Origin: Bacillota bacterium | GTDB lineage: Bacteria; Bacillota; Clostridia; Christensenellales; Pumilibacteraceae | Reading direction: 5' to 3' | Assembly (NCBI GenBank): GCA_009787385.1 | Contig: WRGC01000003.1 | Location: forward strand, 1-64,000 | DNA: 64,000 nucleotides | Shown here: piece after piece, positions 53,347 to 62,988 of the stretch | Numbering within the stretch: position 1 is the stretch's first letter | Layout of the letters: the number at the start of each line of letters is the position of its first letter | Translations under genes and position numbers: made by a program | The notes under the pieces: generated by a model | What the model was told of the DNA's origin: nothing | The model's database searches: none | The model's input: only the letters and a program-made list of their open reading frames with translations

Positions 53347-53368
53347 AGTATAAAATACATTTTATACT
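53347..53368 (-). terminator. Small hairpin between the two divergent-enzyme genes
   Basis: A 9-bp stem (AGTATAAAA with TTTTATACT) and a 4-base loop, 11 bp after the beta-lactamase-fold gene; weak. Confidence 0.45.
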
Positions 53369-53379
53369 ACAATCTATAA

Positions 53380-54603
53380 CTACAAACTATTTTTGTTATA
53401 AACAATAACAATAAAACTTAATAATATACCTATACTAAAACACAGTATTTCCTCCCACCACAACAAATATGGTCTAGAGTTATCGAACAATATATGAGGA
53501 GTAATAGTTTGCAATATCAGCTCATCACCATTCAAAATTACAGTAGTAACAATATCTCCTTGCAATGCAGTATTGTGTATATTTTTTATATCTAATCCCA
53601 CACTATCTAGTCTATTTAACATTTCTCTGTCTGGATAAGTATGACTATTGTCTATAGACATAGATAACAACAAAACAACATTGTAAGAATAAACTACATC
53701 TATCAAAAATTCTAAATATTCTAGTGACATACTATTCTTGCCACCATTATTTCCTATCATTATGACACTGACTTTCAAATTTCCACCAAAAGACAAGCCA
53801 TACCTTTGAACAAAAAGATCTTCTACAACACTATTAGCAGCACCACTAAATATCCAAGACTTGTCACCAAATTCTAAAATTATTATTGGACTAGAATTTC
53901 CAACTACAAAATTAGTACCTAACAAAGTCCTATCTGCAAATGGAAAGATACTCAACAATGCTTGTATACTTACTCCCATTTCAGTTTTGTATTCTTGAGC
54001 AATATATTGTGGCGTTAGTTGATTGACTACTACTGTTGCTACAGTATTGTATATTGCATTTATTGCTTTTCTATACGATATAGAGCTATGAGTAATATAA
54101 CTATTTGCCATCATTTGAGGTAAACCAGGATCGCTATATAAAGGGTCATTGGGATTAATAGCTGCTATATTAGGTCTAAATATAGTCGTATCCCTAGATA
54201 CATATCTAAGCGCTATTTCACTCATTCCACCCACTCTACCTATAAGTGCAGTAGTAAGTATGATGTAGTCAAAATATTTAAAATTTGATTTGAGTACCAA
54301 ATTGTAGTGTATATAATTCAACAATTCACCTATACTTTCCGTAGTACCCGTATCTATTAATACAGTTTTATTTTGTGGCAACTGTATGATTGTAGCATCA
54401 CCCTGTCCAACAGACAGTGTATGCACTACAACTGCACTTTGATGGTCTAAAGCAACAGATTTAGTAAATTTTCTTTTAAGTCGTAAAGCTAGATTGATGT
54501 CATCACGCCAACCTAAACTGACAAGCAAACATACTACAATCACACTGCAAAGCACAATCTTTGCAATCACATATATTTTAGCATTAGCTTTTACAATCTT
54601 CAT
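53380..54603 (-). CDS. ComEC-type beta-lactamase-fold protein without metal ligands
   Basis: An N-terminal helix, a metallo-beta-lactamase-like domain, and a C-terminal helix (about 385 to 402). HTLSVGQGDATIIQLP and VLIDTG match the ComEC C-terminal domain. But the THxHxDHxGG ligand motif is TTALIGRVGG, the FTGDA Asp motif is FSGAA, and the GHHGS motif is GNNGG. All three metal sites are replaced, so hydrolase activity is very unlikely; a structural or binding role is inferred. Start at ATG 54603 rather than a TTG six codons earlier. Confidence 0.72.
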   Translation of the reverse strand: MKIVKANAKIYVIAKIVLCSVIVVCLLVSLGWRDDINLALRLKRKFTKSVALDHQSAVVVHTLSVGQGDATIIQLPQNKTVLIDTGTTESIGELLNYIHYNLVLKSNFKYFDYIILTTALIGRVGGMSEIALRYVSRDTTIFRPNIAAINPNDPLYSDPGLPQMMANSYITHSSISYRKAINAIYNTVATVVVNQLTPQYIAQEYKTEMGVSIQALLSIFPFADRTLLGTNFVVGNSSPIIILEFGDKSWIFSGAANSVVEDLFVQRYGLSFGGNLKVSVIMIGNNGGKNSMSLEYLEFLIDVVYSYNVVLLLSMSIDNSHTYPDREMLNRLDSVGLDIKNIHNTALQGDIVTTVILNGDELILQTITPHILFDNSRPYLLWWEEILCFSIGILLSFIVIVYNKNSL

Positions 54604-54759
54604 AACCAAACTACTAATCAATGCAAATTTTTTACAAAACTAATCAATAAAGTACATAAAAAAACAAATTTTGCAATTATATTTAAAAAAATATAATAAA
54701 CCAAATAAGCACAATTTTCAAATCACCAATCAATACTTACTTGGTTGACTTTATATAAA

Positions 54760-56190
54760 TTATATCTTTTCTATTCTAATATTATTTGTCCAACCACTTT
54801 TCCCTGTCAAACTATTCATAGGCAATACAATAGTGTCACCTGTAGATACCAATCCTGTACTCTTTGCCATTTCTAAGGCATGTTTGATAGTATCATCATT
54901 TGTAATTTGTTTTTTTCCTACCACACTAATAGTACCCCAACATATAGCCAATTGCTCTGCCACTTCTTGACTATTGCAAATTGCTATAATAGGCATATTA
55001 GGTCTAAATCTAGCTATTTCTCTTACAGACCTTCCTGTATCTGTAGGCACAACTATAGCCTTGGCATGCATAGCCATAGCACATCCTACCGTAGATTGAC
55101 TAGCAACTACGCTCTCATTATCTGTGTTAAGAGTAAAATTTGAATAATTAAATAATGACCTGTAGTCTATTTTACTTTCAGTATAAACATCAATGTCCGC
55201 CATAGTAGAAACAGCTCTAATTGGGTACTTACCTGCCGCTGACTCGCCACTCAACATAGTACAATCACTACCATCTAATACTGCATTTGCTACATCAGAC
55301 ACTTCTGCACGAGTAGCTCGTGGAGCATTTGTCATACTCTCCAACATATGTGTAGCTGTAATTACATATTTTCCTGCCTGATTGCAAGCCAATATGATAT
55401 TTTTTTGTATAGATGGAACTTCTATAAAAGGTATTTCTACGCCCATATCTCCTCTAGCAACCATAATACCATCACTAACTTTTATAATTTCATCTATATT
55501 ATTGACACCTTGGCGACTCTCTATCTTAGAAATCAAGTGTATATGCTCTGCCTTGTGTTTTTTTAAGATTGCTCTAACATCCAACACATCTTGTGCCATA
55601 CGGACAAAACTTAATGCTACATAATGCACACCATTTTTGATACCAAACTCTATATCTTCTCTATCGGTTTCAGATACAAAAACCATATCTAAATCTACAT
55701 TTGGCAAATTAACAGCCTTATTATTGCTAATCAATCCACCATATTTAACCTTAGTCACAACTTCAGTAGAAGTAGTACTAACAACTGTCAAGTCCACTTG
55801 CCCATCATTAATAAGCACAGTATCCCCCGCTTTAAGAACCTTAGGTAAATTGAGATAACTAACAGCCACTCTATCTTGATTGCCTACTACAGATTGGTCT
55901 ATAGTCAATACAAATTTATCTTTTTCTTTTAACACTATACTACCGTCTTCAAAAGTACGCAACCTAATTTCAGGTCCTTTTGTATCTAGCATAATGCCTA
56001 CATGCTTCTTGAGTTCTTTAGATACTTTGCGAACCATATCAATGCGACGCTGTGCATCAGTATAATCACCCTTTTTACAATGCGACATATTTAGCCTAGC
56101 CACATCCAAACCATTCTTAACCATCTCTGCAAACATATCAGGAGCATCTATAGACGGACCCATTGTGCAAATTATTTTTGTCTTTCTCAT
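54760..56190 (-). CDS. pyk: Pyruvate kinase
   Basis: Last step of glycolysis. MRKTKIICTMGPSIDAP, MLDTKGPEIRLRTFEDG, the substrate and metal-binding HLISKIESRQGVNN and MVARGDMGVEIP, then TATHMLESM. 476 residues, without the extra PEP-utiliser domain of Bacillus enzymes. AAAAGGGAT precedes the ATG. Confidence 0.96.
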   Translation of the reverse strand: MRKTKIICTMGPSIDAPDMFAEMVKNGLDVARLNMSHCKKGDYTDAQRRIDMVRKVSKELKKHVGIMLDTKGPEIRLRTFEDGSIVLKEKDKFVLTIDQSVVGNQDRVAVSYLNLPKVLKAGDTVLINDGQVDLTVVSTTSTEVVTKVKYGGLISNNKAVNLPNVDLDMVFVSETDREDIEFGIKNGVHYVALSFVRMAQDVLDVRAILKKHKAEHIHLISKIESRQGVNNIDEIIKVSDGIMVARGDMGVEIPFIEVPSIQKNIILACNQAGKYVITATHMLESMTNAPRATRAEVSDVANAVLDGSDCTMLSGESAAGKYPIRAVSTMADIDVYTESKIDYRSLFNYSNFTLNTDNESVVASQSTVGCAMAMHAKAIVVPTDTGRSVREIARFRPNMPIIAICNSQEVAEQLAICWGTISVVGKKQITNDDTIKHALEMAKSTGLVSTGDTIVLPMNSLTGKSGWTNNIRIEKI

Positions 56191-56465
56191 AATATCCCTT
56201 TTTTGTAGATAGAATTTAACAAATAATATATTTTTTGAATAAACTTCTTATTAAAAGCATATACAAAAAACAACAAAAACTGACTTTTAGTACATTACTC
56301 TTCTAACACAATACAATAGAAATGTTACCATAAAAGAAAAAAAATGTCAAAATAAAAACTTTAAATTAAATAAAGTTTTTTAAAAATATTTTTATTAAAC
56401 TTAAAGTTTTGTATAAAACTGGAAAAACTTTAATGAAAATTATATATAATTTTATAAAAATAAAA

Positions 56466-56504
56466 GTCTATCTCATAGTACTTAAAGAATTACTTGAGAT
56501 AGAC
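56466..56504 (-). terminator. Terminator downstream of tRNA-Lys
   Basis: A 10-bp stem (GTCTATCTCA with TGAGATAGAC) followed on the minus strand by TTTTATTTTT, 9 bp beyond the tRNA. The rest of the 56191 to 56745 gap holds only the tRNA. Confidence 0.8.
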
Positions 56505-56513
56505 CCTTTAAAG

Positions 56514-56589
<76 letters not shown>

Positions 56590-56745
56590 ACAACCCTTAT
56601 ATTATATCAAATATACTACAATAAATCAATTGATTGCACACATTTAATCAAAAAAATGTATATATTTCAATAATCTAAAACAAAACTACTGTTGAATATG
56701 AATAAAACTCAACAGTAGTAAAAATTTGTTGTATTAAAAACCTAA

Positions 56746-57120
56746 TTATTCTGTTATTTGTTTTGCCCTATATTCATCTATAGCGGCTTTTATACTCTCT
56801 TCAGCCATTACACTACAATGAATCTTTTGAGCTGGAAGTCCACCCAAAGCTTCAATAACTTGCTTATTAGATATTTTTAGAGCTTCATCTATAGTTTTAC
56901 CTATTATCATATCTGTCGCAACGCTGCTAGTAGCAATTGCAGCAGCACATCCATAAGTTAAAAACGAAGCGTCTACTACTACATCATTCTCAATCTTGAG
57001 ATACATGTTCATTATATCACCACACTCTGCACCACCTACGACACCAGTTGCAGTAGCATTAGACATCTCACCCACATGTTTTGGGTTCTTAAATTCTTCT
57101 ATTACTTTTTCTGTATACAA
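56746..57120 (-). CDS. iscU: Iron-sulfur cluster scaffold IscU/NifU-like
   Basis: A 124-residue scaffold on which Fe-S clusters are built. The three ligand cysteines are in GGAECGDIM, LTYGCAAAIA and KIHCSVMAEE. The first ligand motif has the Asp two after Cys as in IscU. A TTG start at 57120 is used with AAGGAG 9 bases upstream. It follows iscS by 142 bp. There is no iscA or hscBA nearby, as in Firmicutes and related lineages with a minimal iscSU set. Confidence 0.94.
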   Translation of the reverse strand: MYTEKVIEEFKNPKHVGEMSNATATGVVGGAECGDIMNMYLKIENDVVVDASFLTYGCAAAIATSSVATDMIIGKTIDEALKISNKQVIEALGGLPAQKIHCSVMAEESIKAAIDEYRAKQITE

Positions 57121-57262
57121 TTTAGTATTCTCCTTAATTTTGTTATCAATAGTATCCTAATTAGACCTATTGTTTAATATATGTTAGTGTTGTATGCAAC
57201 ACTTTTATTTTTATTAAAATTTTTAATAAACAACTTTATAATATTTACCAATAAAGCTTAAC

Positions 57263-58498
57263 TTACTTTACTATTCTCTTATTGGAATCATCAGTATTAG
57301 TCTTGCTATCTACTTTACGATTTGTTGAAAATTGTGCATAAAGTGGTGACAATTTTCGCAATTTTTCACACGCTTCTTTGATGACTTGCACAGTATAATC
57401 TATATCGTCCTTAGTAGTATTTCGCCCCAAACTAAATCTAATAGAACCATGAGCTCTCTCATGTGTAAAGCCCATTGCCAACATCACATGACTTGGCTCT
57501 AAAGCTCCACTAGAACACGCAGAACCACTACTACACGCTACTCCACCCAAATCTAACGAGAACAACATTCCCTCACCTTCTATATATTCAAAAGTATAGT
57601 TTACATTTTGCGGTAAGCGAATTGTACGATGTCCATTTAGCAACACATGAGAAACATTTTTTTCTATTTCTTGCATAAAATAGTCTCTCAACTCTTGTAT
57701 TTTAGGTGTATGAATTGACATTTCTTGCACAGCTATTTCCAAAGCTTCAGCAAAACCTACTACCAACGGAACATTTGTAGTACCACCTCTCATAGTCCGT
57801 TCTTGAAAGCCACCTGTTATAAGTCTATTTTCCAACCTAATACCATTGCGAATATATAGCATTGCTATACCTTTAGGTCCATAAAACTTGTGTGCAGTCA
57901 CAGTCATCATGTCTACACCCAATTCCTTTGGATTTACAGGAATACTTCCAACGGCTTGCACTGCATCAGTATGAAATAATGCACCATGTGCCTTTGCTAT
58001 AGATGCAAGCTCCTTAATGGGTTGAATTGTACCCATTTCATTATTAGCTAACATTACAGAGACTAAAGCAGTTTTATCACTTATGACTGCTCTTAGAGAT
58101 TCAGGCGATACCATACCAAACTCATCTACAGGCAAGTATTTGACTGATACACCTCGTTCTTCCAACTGGCTTGCCGCTTTCATAATAGCGGCGTGTTCTA
58201 TACTACTTACTATAACTTCAGTACGCCCTTTATTAGATTTTCCTAAGCCTTTTATAGCCCAATTATCTGCTTCTGTACCTCCACTAGTAAAATAAATTTC
58301 GTTAGGCTTTACGCCAAATATATCCGCTACCTTGCGTCTTGATGCATCTACTACAATCTCTGCTTCTTGTCCAAATGAGTGTTGAGAATTAGCATTGCCA
58401 AACACATCAGTAAAATATGGAAGCATTTTTTGCAGTACACGCTTATCTACTGGCGTGGTAGCTGCGTAATCGAGATAAACTCGTTTTATTTTTTTCAT
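57263..58498 (-). CDS. iscS: Cysteine desulfurase
   Basis: PLP enzyme that takes sulfur from cysteine for Fe-S and thio-modification. VYLDYAATTPVDKRVL at the N-terminus, FTSGGTEADNWAIKG, the PLP lysine in TVTAHKFYGPKGIA, and the catalytic-loop cysteine region GVACSSGSACSSG. 411 residues, with a short extra Asp/Asn/Lys tail. Directly upstream of iscU. Confidence 0.95.
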   Translation of the reverse strand: MKKIKRVYLDYAATTPVDKRVLQKMLPYFTDVFGNANSQHSFGQEAEIVVDASRRKVADIFGVKPNEIYFTSGGTEADNWAIKGLGKSNKGRTEVIVSSIEHAAIMKAASQLEERGVSVKYLPVDEFGMVSPESLRAVISDKTALVSVMLANNEMGTIQPIKELASIAKAHGALFHTDAVQAVGSIPVNPKELGVDMMTVTAHKFYGPKGIAMLYIRNGIRLENRLITGGFQERTMRGGTTNVPLVVGFAEALEIAVQEMSIHTPKIQELRDYFMQEIEKNVSHVLLNGHRTIRLPQNVNYTFEYIEGEGMLFSLDLGGVACSSGSACSSGALEPSHVMLAMGFTHERAHGSIRFSLGRNTTKDDIDYTVQVIKEACEKLRKLSPLYAQFSTNRKVDSKTNTDDSNKRIVK

Positions 58499-58521
58499 AG
58501 CAATTTGATAAACCTGGTTTA

Positions 58522-58968
58522 TTATATATCACAAGTTGTACCATTACACTCTACAAATTCACTTTTAGATACAACTTCTTTGAGAACCATACTAAACCTA
58601 ATTTTGGACTTTATGTTGCTGTCAAACAAACAAACTATGCTTAATGAAATTGCAAAAAACACCAACATAAGTACAATTTGATACACAATCCCCCATATAC
58701 TTCCCAATGTTAACCCCAAACCTATAGCAATCAATGGAAACACAAATACAACAAACGGTGCAATTGCAATATTTTGGTCAGGAATATCAACAACTGCAGT
58801 ATCTCCAATTGATACTTGATTTTTTTTCAACTGCATAACACTAGTATCAAAATCCACATCACCAAAACCTTTAAACAAACAATTGCAATCCTTACAAGAA
58901 GCTTGATTGCCAAATCTTACAGTAATTTTATCTTGATCTACTTTGATGATTTGCGTGTTGCGTATCAT
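58522..58968 (-). CDS. RseC/MucC-like membrane protein
   Basis: A 148-residue protein with an N-terminal SASCxxC-type cysteine cluster (GNQASCKDCNCLFKG) and two membrane helices (about 75 to 92 and 97 to 115), the layout of the RseC/RsxC-linked redox family. Function in Gram-positives is unknown; in Proteobacteria it affects sigma-E and SoxR reduction. Start at ATG 58968; the in-frame TTG at 58986 lies inside the promoter. The promoter leaves 6 bases between -10 and ATG, so leaderless. Confidence 0.75.
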   Translation of the reverse strand: MIRNTQIIKVDQDKITVRFGNQASCKDCNCLFKGFGDVDFDTSVMQLKKNQVSIGDTAVVDIPDQNIAIAPFVVFVFPLIAIGLGLTLGSIWGIVYQIVLMLVFFAISLSIVCLFDSNIKSKIRFSMVLKEVVSKSEFVECNGTTCDI

Positions 58969-58974
58969 ATAGTT

Positions 58975-59003
58975 ATTATACAACAATAATAAAAATTTAT
59001 CAA
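58975..59003 (-). promoter_or_regulatory. Leaderless promoter of the RseC-like gene
   Basis: TTGATA (58998 to 59003), 17-bp spacer, TATAAT (58975 to 58980), then 6 bases to ATG. Confidence 0.8.
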
Positions 59004-59049
59004 GTATTTTAAATTAAAAATTTATATTATTTGATAATAATTATTATAT

Positions 59050-60312
59050 TTACAACAAGAAAGCATTTGGATTATCCAAAAATTGTACAAGATTTACACA
59101 ACTTTGTACTCCATTTGATAGACTTTTAATTGTAACAGTCCCATTTTCTTTTTCTTGACTTCCAATTATCAAAGCATATTTTGATAAAACTTTGTCAGCC
59201 CTCTTTAGTTGAGACTTCATTGACTTTCCTGTAAAATCCATATCTACAGATATATGTTTACGCAATTCAGTAGCCAATTGTATACAATCATCAAGTTCTG
59301 CAATGCTTGCATACACGATAGATACTGTAGGCATTGTGGATTGCCCAAAACTCAATCCTTGCTCTTCCATAATTGCCATCAACCGCTCTATACCCATACC
59401 AAAACCAACACAGTTAATAGGCTTTCCGCCCATATTCTCTACTAGATTATCATACCTACCACCACCACATACAGTCCCTTGATTACCCAAACTCGGACTA
59501 TCTGCAACAAACTCAAAAACTGTACGATTGTAGTAATCTAAGCCCCTAACTATATTGGGGTCTAGAGAGTAACTAATCTTAGCATATTCCAACAATTTGA
59601 CAAGCTCACTTTGATGAAATTTACATTCGTCACATATATAATCACTTATGCTAGGAGAATTTTTTAATGTTTCCTTACATTTAACAATTTTGCAATCCAA
59701 TACTCTCAATGGGTTTTTGTTTTGCCTAACTTTACATTGCTCACAAAAAACATCTATATTATCATTTATAAAAGCTTGCAATGCATCAATATATCTCGGT
59801 CTACATATAGGACAACCAATACTATTTAGCTTTAACGATATTCCTTGCAATCCCAAATCTGCAAGAAACATGTATGCCAAATATACAACCTCAAAGTCCA
59901 TATAATGGTCACTACTTCCAAAGTACTCCACACCAAATTGGTGATGTTGTCTATATCTACCCTTTTGAGGATTTTCATATCTAAATATAGGAGTAATATA
60001 GTACAATTTTTGTGGCAAGCCTTGAGCATTCAAATTGTTTTGTACAAAACTTCGTACAACTGCGGCAGTTCCCTCGGGTTTGAGTGTGATAGAACGCTCC
60101 CCCTTATCTAAAAATGTGTACATTTCCTTAGATACAATGTCAGTACCTTCACCAATATTTCGCAAAAAAACTTCAGTATATTCAAAAATAGGTGTTCTAA
60201 TTTCAAATGCTCCAAAACGATGAGCAATCTGTCTAGCTTTATCTTCTATATATTGCCACTTATAAGAATCATACGGCAATATATCATGTGTACCTTTTGG
60301 TTGTTGATTCAT
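59050..60312 (-). CDS. hisS: Histidyl-tRNA synthetase
   Basis: Class II synthetase charging tRNA-His. PKGTHDILPYDSYKWQYIED, motif 2 region YRQHHQFGVEYFG, the HisA-box-like LDYYNRTVFEF, and motif 3 VGFGMGIERLMA. The C-terminal anticodon domain is complete. 420 residues, normal length. Confidence 0.96.
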   Translation of the reverse strand: MNQQPKGTHDILPYDSYKWQYIEDKARQIAHRFGAFEIRTPIFEYTEVFLRNIGEGTDIVSKEMYTFLDKGERSITLKPEGTAAVVRSFVQNNLNAQGLPQKLYYITPIFRYENPQKGRYRQHHQFGVEYFGSSDHYMDFEVVYLAYMFLADLGLQGISLKLNSIGCPICRPRYIDALQAFINDNIDVFCEQCKVRQNKNPLRVLDCKIVKCKETLKNSPSISDYICDECKFHQSELVKLLEYAKISYSLDPNIVRGLDYYNRTVFEFVADSPSLGNQGTVCGGGRYDNLVENMGGKPINCVGFGMGIERLMAIMEEQGLSFGQSTMPTVSIVYASIAELDDCIQLATELRKHISVDMDFTGKSMKSQLKRADKVLSKYALIIGSQEKENGTVTIKSLSNGVQSCVNLVQFLDNPNAFLL

Positions 60313-60426
60313 TATTTTATTAAATACTTTCTTTTAATATATAAACACACACACCACAACTAAAATAAGACTTGAATAAATTCTACAACACATTGCCTCA
60401 CATAGTTGGGAACTTACTAATAAAAT

Positions 60427-61749
60427 CTATAAAATATGTTTTTTCAAATCTTGTTTGTTGATAGTCTTTCCCAATTGTTCTTGTACATATTTTTTATCTA
60501 TAATAACATCAGTCATTGGATGTTTGCCATCGGCATTAAAAGAAATATCTTCTAGCAATCCTTCCATAATTGTATGCAATCTTCTCGCTCCAATATCTTC
60601 TCTAGTTTCATTTTGCTCAAATGCTATTCTAGCTATTTCTTCTATTGCTTGTTGTTTAAATTGCAACTTAATATTATCCACTTCCAATAAGTATGCATAT
60701 TGCCGTGTGATAGCATTCTCAGGTTGAGTAAGAATATTGACAAAATCTTTTGTAGTTAGACTGCTCAACTCAACCCTAATAGGAAAACGCCCCTGAAGTT
60801 CGGGTATTAAATCAGACATTTTAGCTACATGAAAAGCTCCAGACGCTATAAACAATATATAATCAGTGCGAATAGCTCCATATTTTGTCTGTACCGTACT
60901 ACCCTCTACTATAGGCAATATATCTCTTTGCACTCCCTCACGACTAACATCAGGTCCTGACGCAGACTGATTCTTAGCTGCAATCTTGTCTATCTCATCT
61001 ATAAAAATAATACCCTCTTGCTCAGCTCTACGAACAGCCTCACTATTAATACTGTCTTTGTCTAATAGCTTTTCAGATTCTTCCAAAATAATCAAACGCA
61101 TTGCTTCTCTTACATTCAACTTACGCTTTTTAGCCTTAGCCCCAAACATACCTACGCCGCCAAACATTTCTCCAAAATTTATTTCCTGTCCACTTCCTGG
61201 AACAACCTCAAAAGACTTAGGTGCTTCATGAATCTCTATCTCCAACTCTTGTTTATCCAATTTGCCTAATTGCAAATCACGAGTAATATTTTCTCGTACA
61301 ATTTTATAAGGCAATTCACTATCCTTTTGGTCTGCTTTAGCTTCTGCCAATACATCTACAATGCGTTTCTCAGCAGATGCCCTAGCTCTAACTTCTACTT
61401 GAGCCAACTTTTCCTCTCTAACTAATCTTACTGAAACTTCAGCCAAATCCCTTATCATACTGTCCACATCTCTACCGACATATCCAACTTCAGTAAACTT
61501 TGTAGCCTCTACTTTTACAAAGGGGGCTTTTACCAACTTAGCCAATCTTCTCGCTATCTCTGTTTTTCCTACACCTGTAGGTCCTTTCATAATAATATTT
61601 TTTGGGGTTATCTCATCTTGCAACTTGTCAGGCAACTGAGCTCTCCTATAGCGATTACGCAAAGCCACAGCAACTGCCCTCTTGGCATCACTTTGCCCAA
61701 TAATATATCTGTCCAACTCTGAGACTATTTGTTTGGGTTGCATATCCAT
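60427..61749 (-). CDS. hslU: HslU ATPase subunit of the HslUV protease
   Basis: AAA+ unfoldase, also called ClpY/CodX. Walker A GPTGVGKTEIARRL, pore motif GYVGRDVDSM, Walker B IIFIDEIDKIA, and sensor region ELQGRFPIRVEL. 440 residues, including the intermediate domain with KAKKRKLNVREAM. AAAGGAAT lies upstream of ATG 61749. It follows hslV by 163 bp. Confidence 0.96.
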   Translation of the reverse strand: MDMQPKQIVSELDRYIIGQSDAKRAVAVALRNRYRRAQLPDKLQDEITPKNIIMKGPTGVGKTEIARRLAKLVKAPFVKVEATKFTEVGYVGRDVDSMIRDLAEVSVRLVREEKLAQVEVRARASAEKRIVDVLAEAKADQKDSELPYKIVRENITRDLQLGKLDKQELEIEIHEAPKSFEVVPGSGQEINFGEMFGGVGMFGAKAKKRKLNVREAMRLIILEESEKLLDKDSINSEAVRRAEQEGIIFIDEIDKIAAKNQSASGPDVSREGVQRDILPIVEGSTVQTKYGAIRTDYILFIASGAFHVAKMSDLIPELQGRFPIRVELSSLTTKDFVNILTQPENAITRQYAYLLEVDNIKLQFKQQAIEEIARIAFEQNETREDIGARRLHTIMEGLLEDISFNADGKHPMTDVIIDKKYVQEQLGKTINKQDLKKHIL

Positions 61750-61912
61750 AATGTTTGATTCCTTTCTCGTTGTAATAGTTTTTAAATAAAAAATAATACA
61801 AATAAAAACATTTAGTTTGCATCAACTGCAAGAGTACAAACTATAATATTGTAACTAAAATTTAGTATACAAAAACTAATAAGTATTTCAAAAACTCATT
61901 CATGACTATAAA

Positions 61913-62449
61913 TTATATCTCTTCAATAGTAATATTAGCATTAGTAAAAACACACAATTCTCCTGCAACTTTCAATGCTTCTTTGGCTATTGCTTTGGCA
62001 GACATTTTAGTATTTCTCAATAATGCTCTAGCAGCACTCAATGCAAAATTGCCTCCACTACCTATAGCTACACAGTCATCTTCAGGTTCTATTACATCAC
62101 CGTTTCCACTTACAACCAACAAATTAGTCTCATCTGCGACTATCAACATAGCCTCAAGACGCCTCAAGACTTTGTCTCCACGCCACAATTGGGCAAGTTC
62201 TACTGCACTACGCATCAAATTGCCACTAAACTTATTAAGCATTTCTTCAAATCTCTCACTCAAAGTAAATGCGTCAGCTACAGATCCAGCAAATCCTGCA
62301 ATAACTTTATCATTATAAAGCCTACGAACTTTTACAGCATTATTCTTCATGACCACGCTTTGTCCCATAGTCACTTGTCCATCTCCCGCCATAGCCACCT
62401 TGCCATCTCGGCGTACAGCACATATAGTAGTTGCATGAAATTCACTCAT
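61913..62449 (-). CDS. hslV: HslV peptidase subunit
   Basis: Proteasome-like N-terminal nucleophile peptidase that assembles with HslU. From ATG 62449 it reads [17 protein letters not shown], with GDGQVTMGQ and [10 protein letters not shown]. The N-terminus has a short leader before the TT pair, as in Bacillus ClpQ; the true nucleophile after processing is not certain. GGAG lies 6 bases before this ATG, so the ATG four codons upstream is rejected. Confidence 0.95.
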   Translation of the reverse strand: MSEFHATTICAVRRDGKVAMAGDGQVTMGQSVVMKNNAVKVRRLYNDKVIAGFAGSVADAFTLSERFEEMLNKFSGNLMRSAVELAQLWRGDKVLRRLEAMLIVADETNLLVVSGNGDVIEPEDDCVAIGSGGNFALSAARALLRNTKMSAKAIAKEALKVAGELCVFTNANITIEEI

Positions 62450-62677
62450 AGTTTTCTCCATTTTAAGGTTGTTACCAGCTTTTAATTAGTCAATAAATTA
62501 AATACAATATCAAAGATAATAAACAATAAAGCATTGGCAACTAAATAAAATAATTATATAAAAAACAGTATACAACATTTTCTAGCACTTGTCAAGCTAT
62601 TTTGCTAAATTTTAGACACAATTTAGCAGTTTAATTAATTGATTGCTAATTATATTGAATTGATTATATTAAAAAAA

Positions 62678-62868
62678 GGAGTGTACAACGAGAGATTATT
62701 AACAATAAGATACAAACAATCAACAAAACAGGCGTTATTCTTTTTTGACGCCAAAAAAGAACCAAAAAAGCTCTTGGGGGGCAAATTCAAATCCCCGAAC
62801 GCTTTAAGGTTGTTTTTATTTTAAGTTACACTTCTTTTCCATCTTAATGTCTTCTATTTGTAAACTCC
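62678..62868 (+). repeat. MITE-like dispersed repeat, copy 5
   Basis: Best-preserved copy: starts GGAGTGTACAA and ends TTTGTAAACTCC, an 11-bp imperfect terminal inverted repeat. The inner perfect hairpin is at 62738 to 62761. It occupies the gap between hslV and the MORN gene; the remainder (62450 to 62677) is AT-rich without a gene. Confidence 0.85.
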
Positions 62869-62893
62869 TTAAAAAATAATTATAACAAAACCA

Positions 62894-62926
62894 CCTACTG
62901 CAACAATGGCTTTTGTTGCAAGTAGG
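62894..62926 (-). terminator. Terminator of the MORN-repeat gene
   Basis: A stem of 13 bp with one bulge (CCTACTGCAACAA with TTGTTGCAAGTAGG) and a 6-base loop, about 60 bp after the stop. Confidence 0.65.
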
Positions 62927-62988
62927 CTTTTGTACTATTTTTAAGTTGTAGTATACATTATTTTAATGCAATCATCTAAAGACAACTA

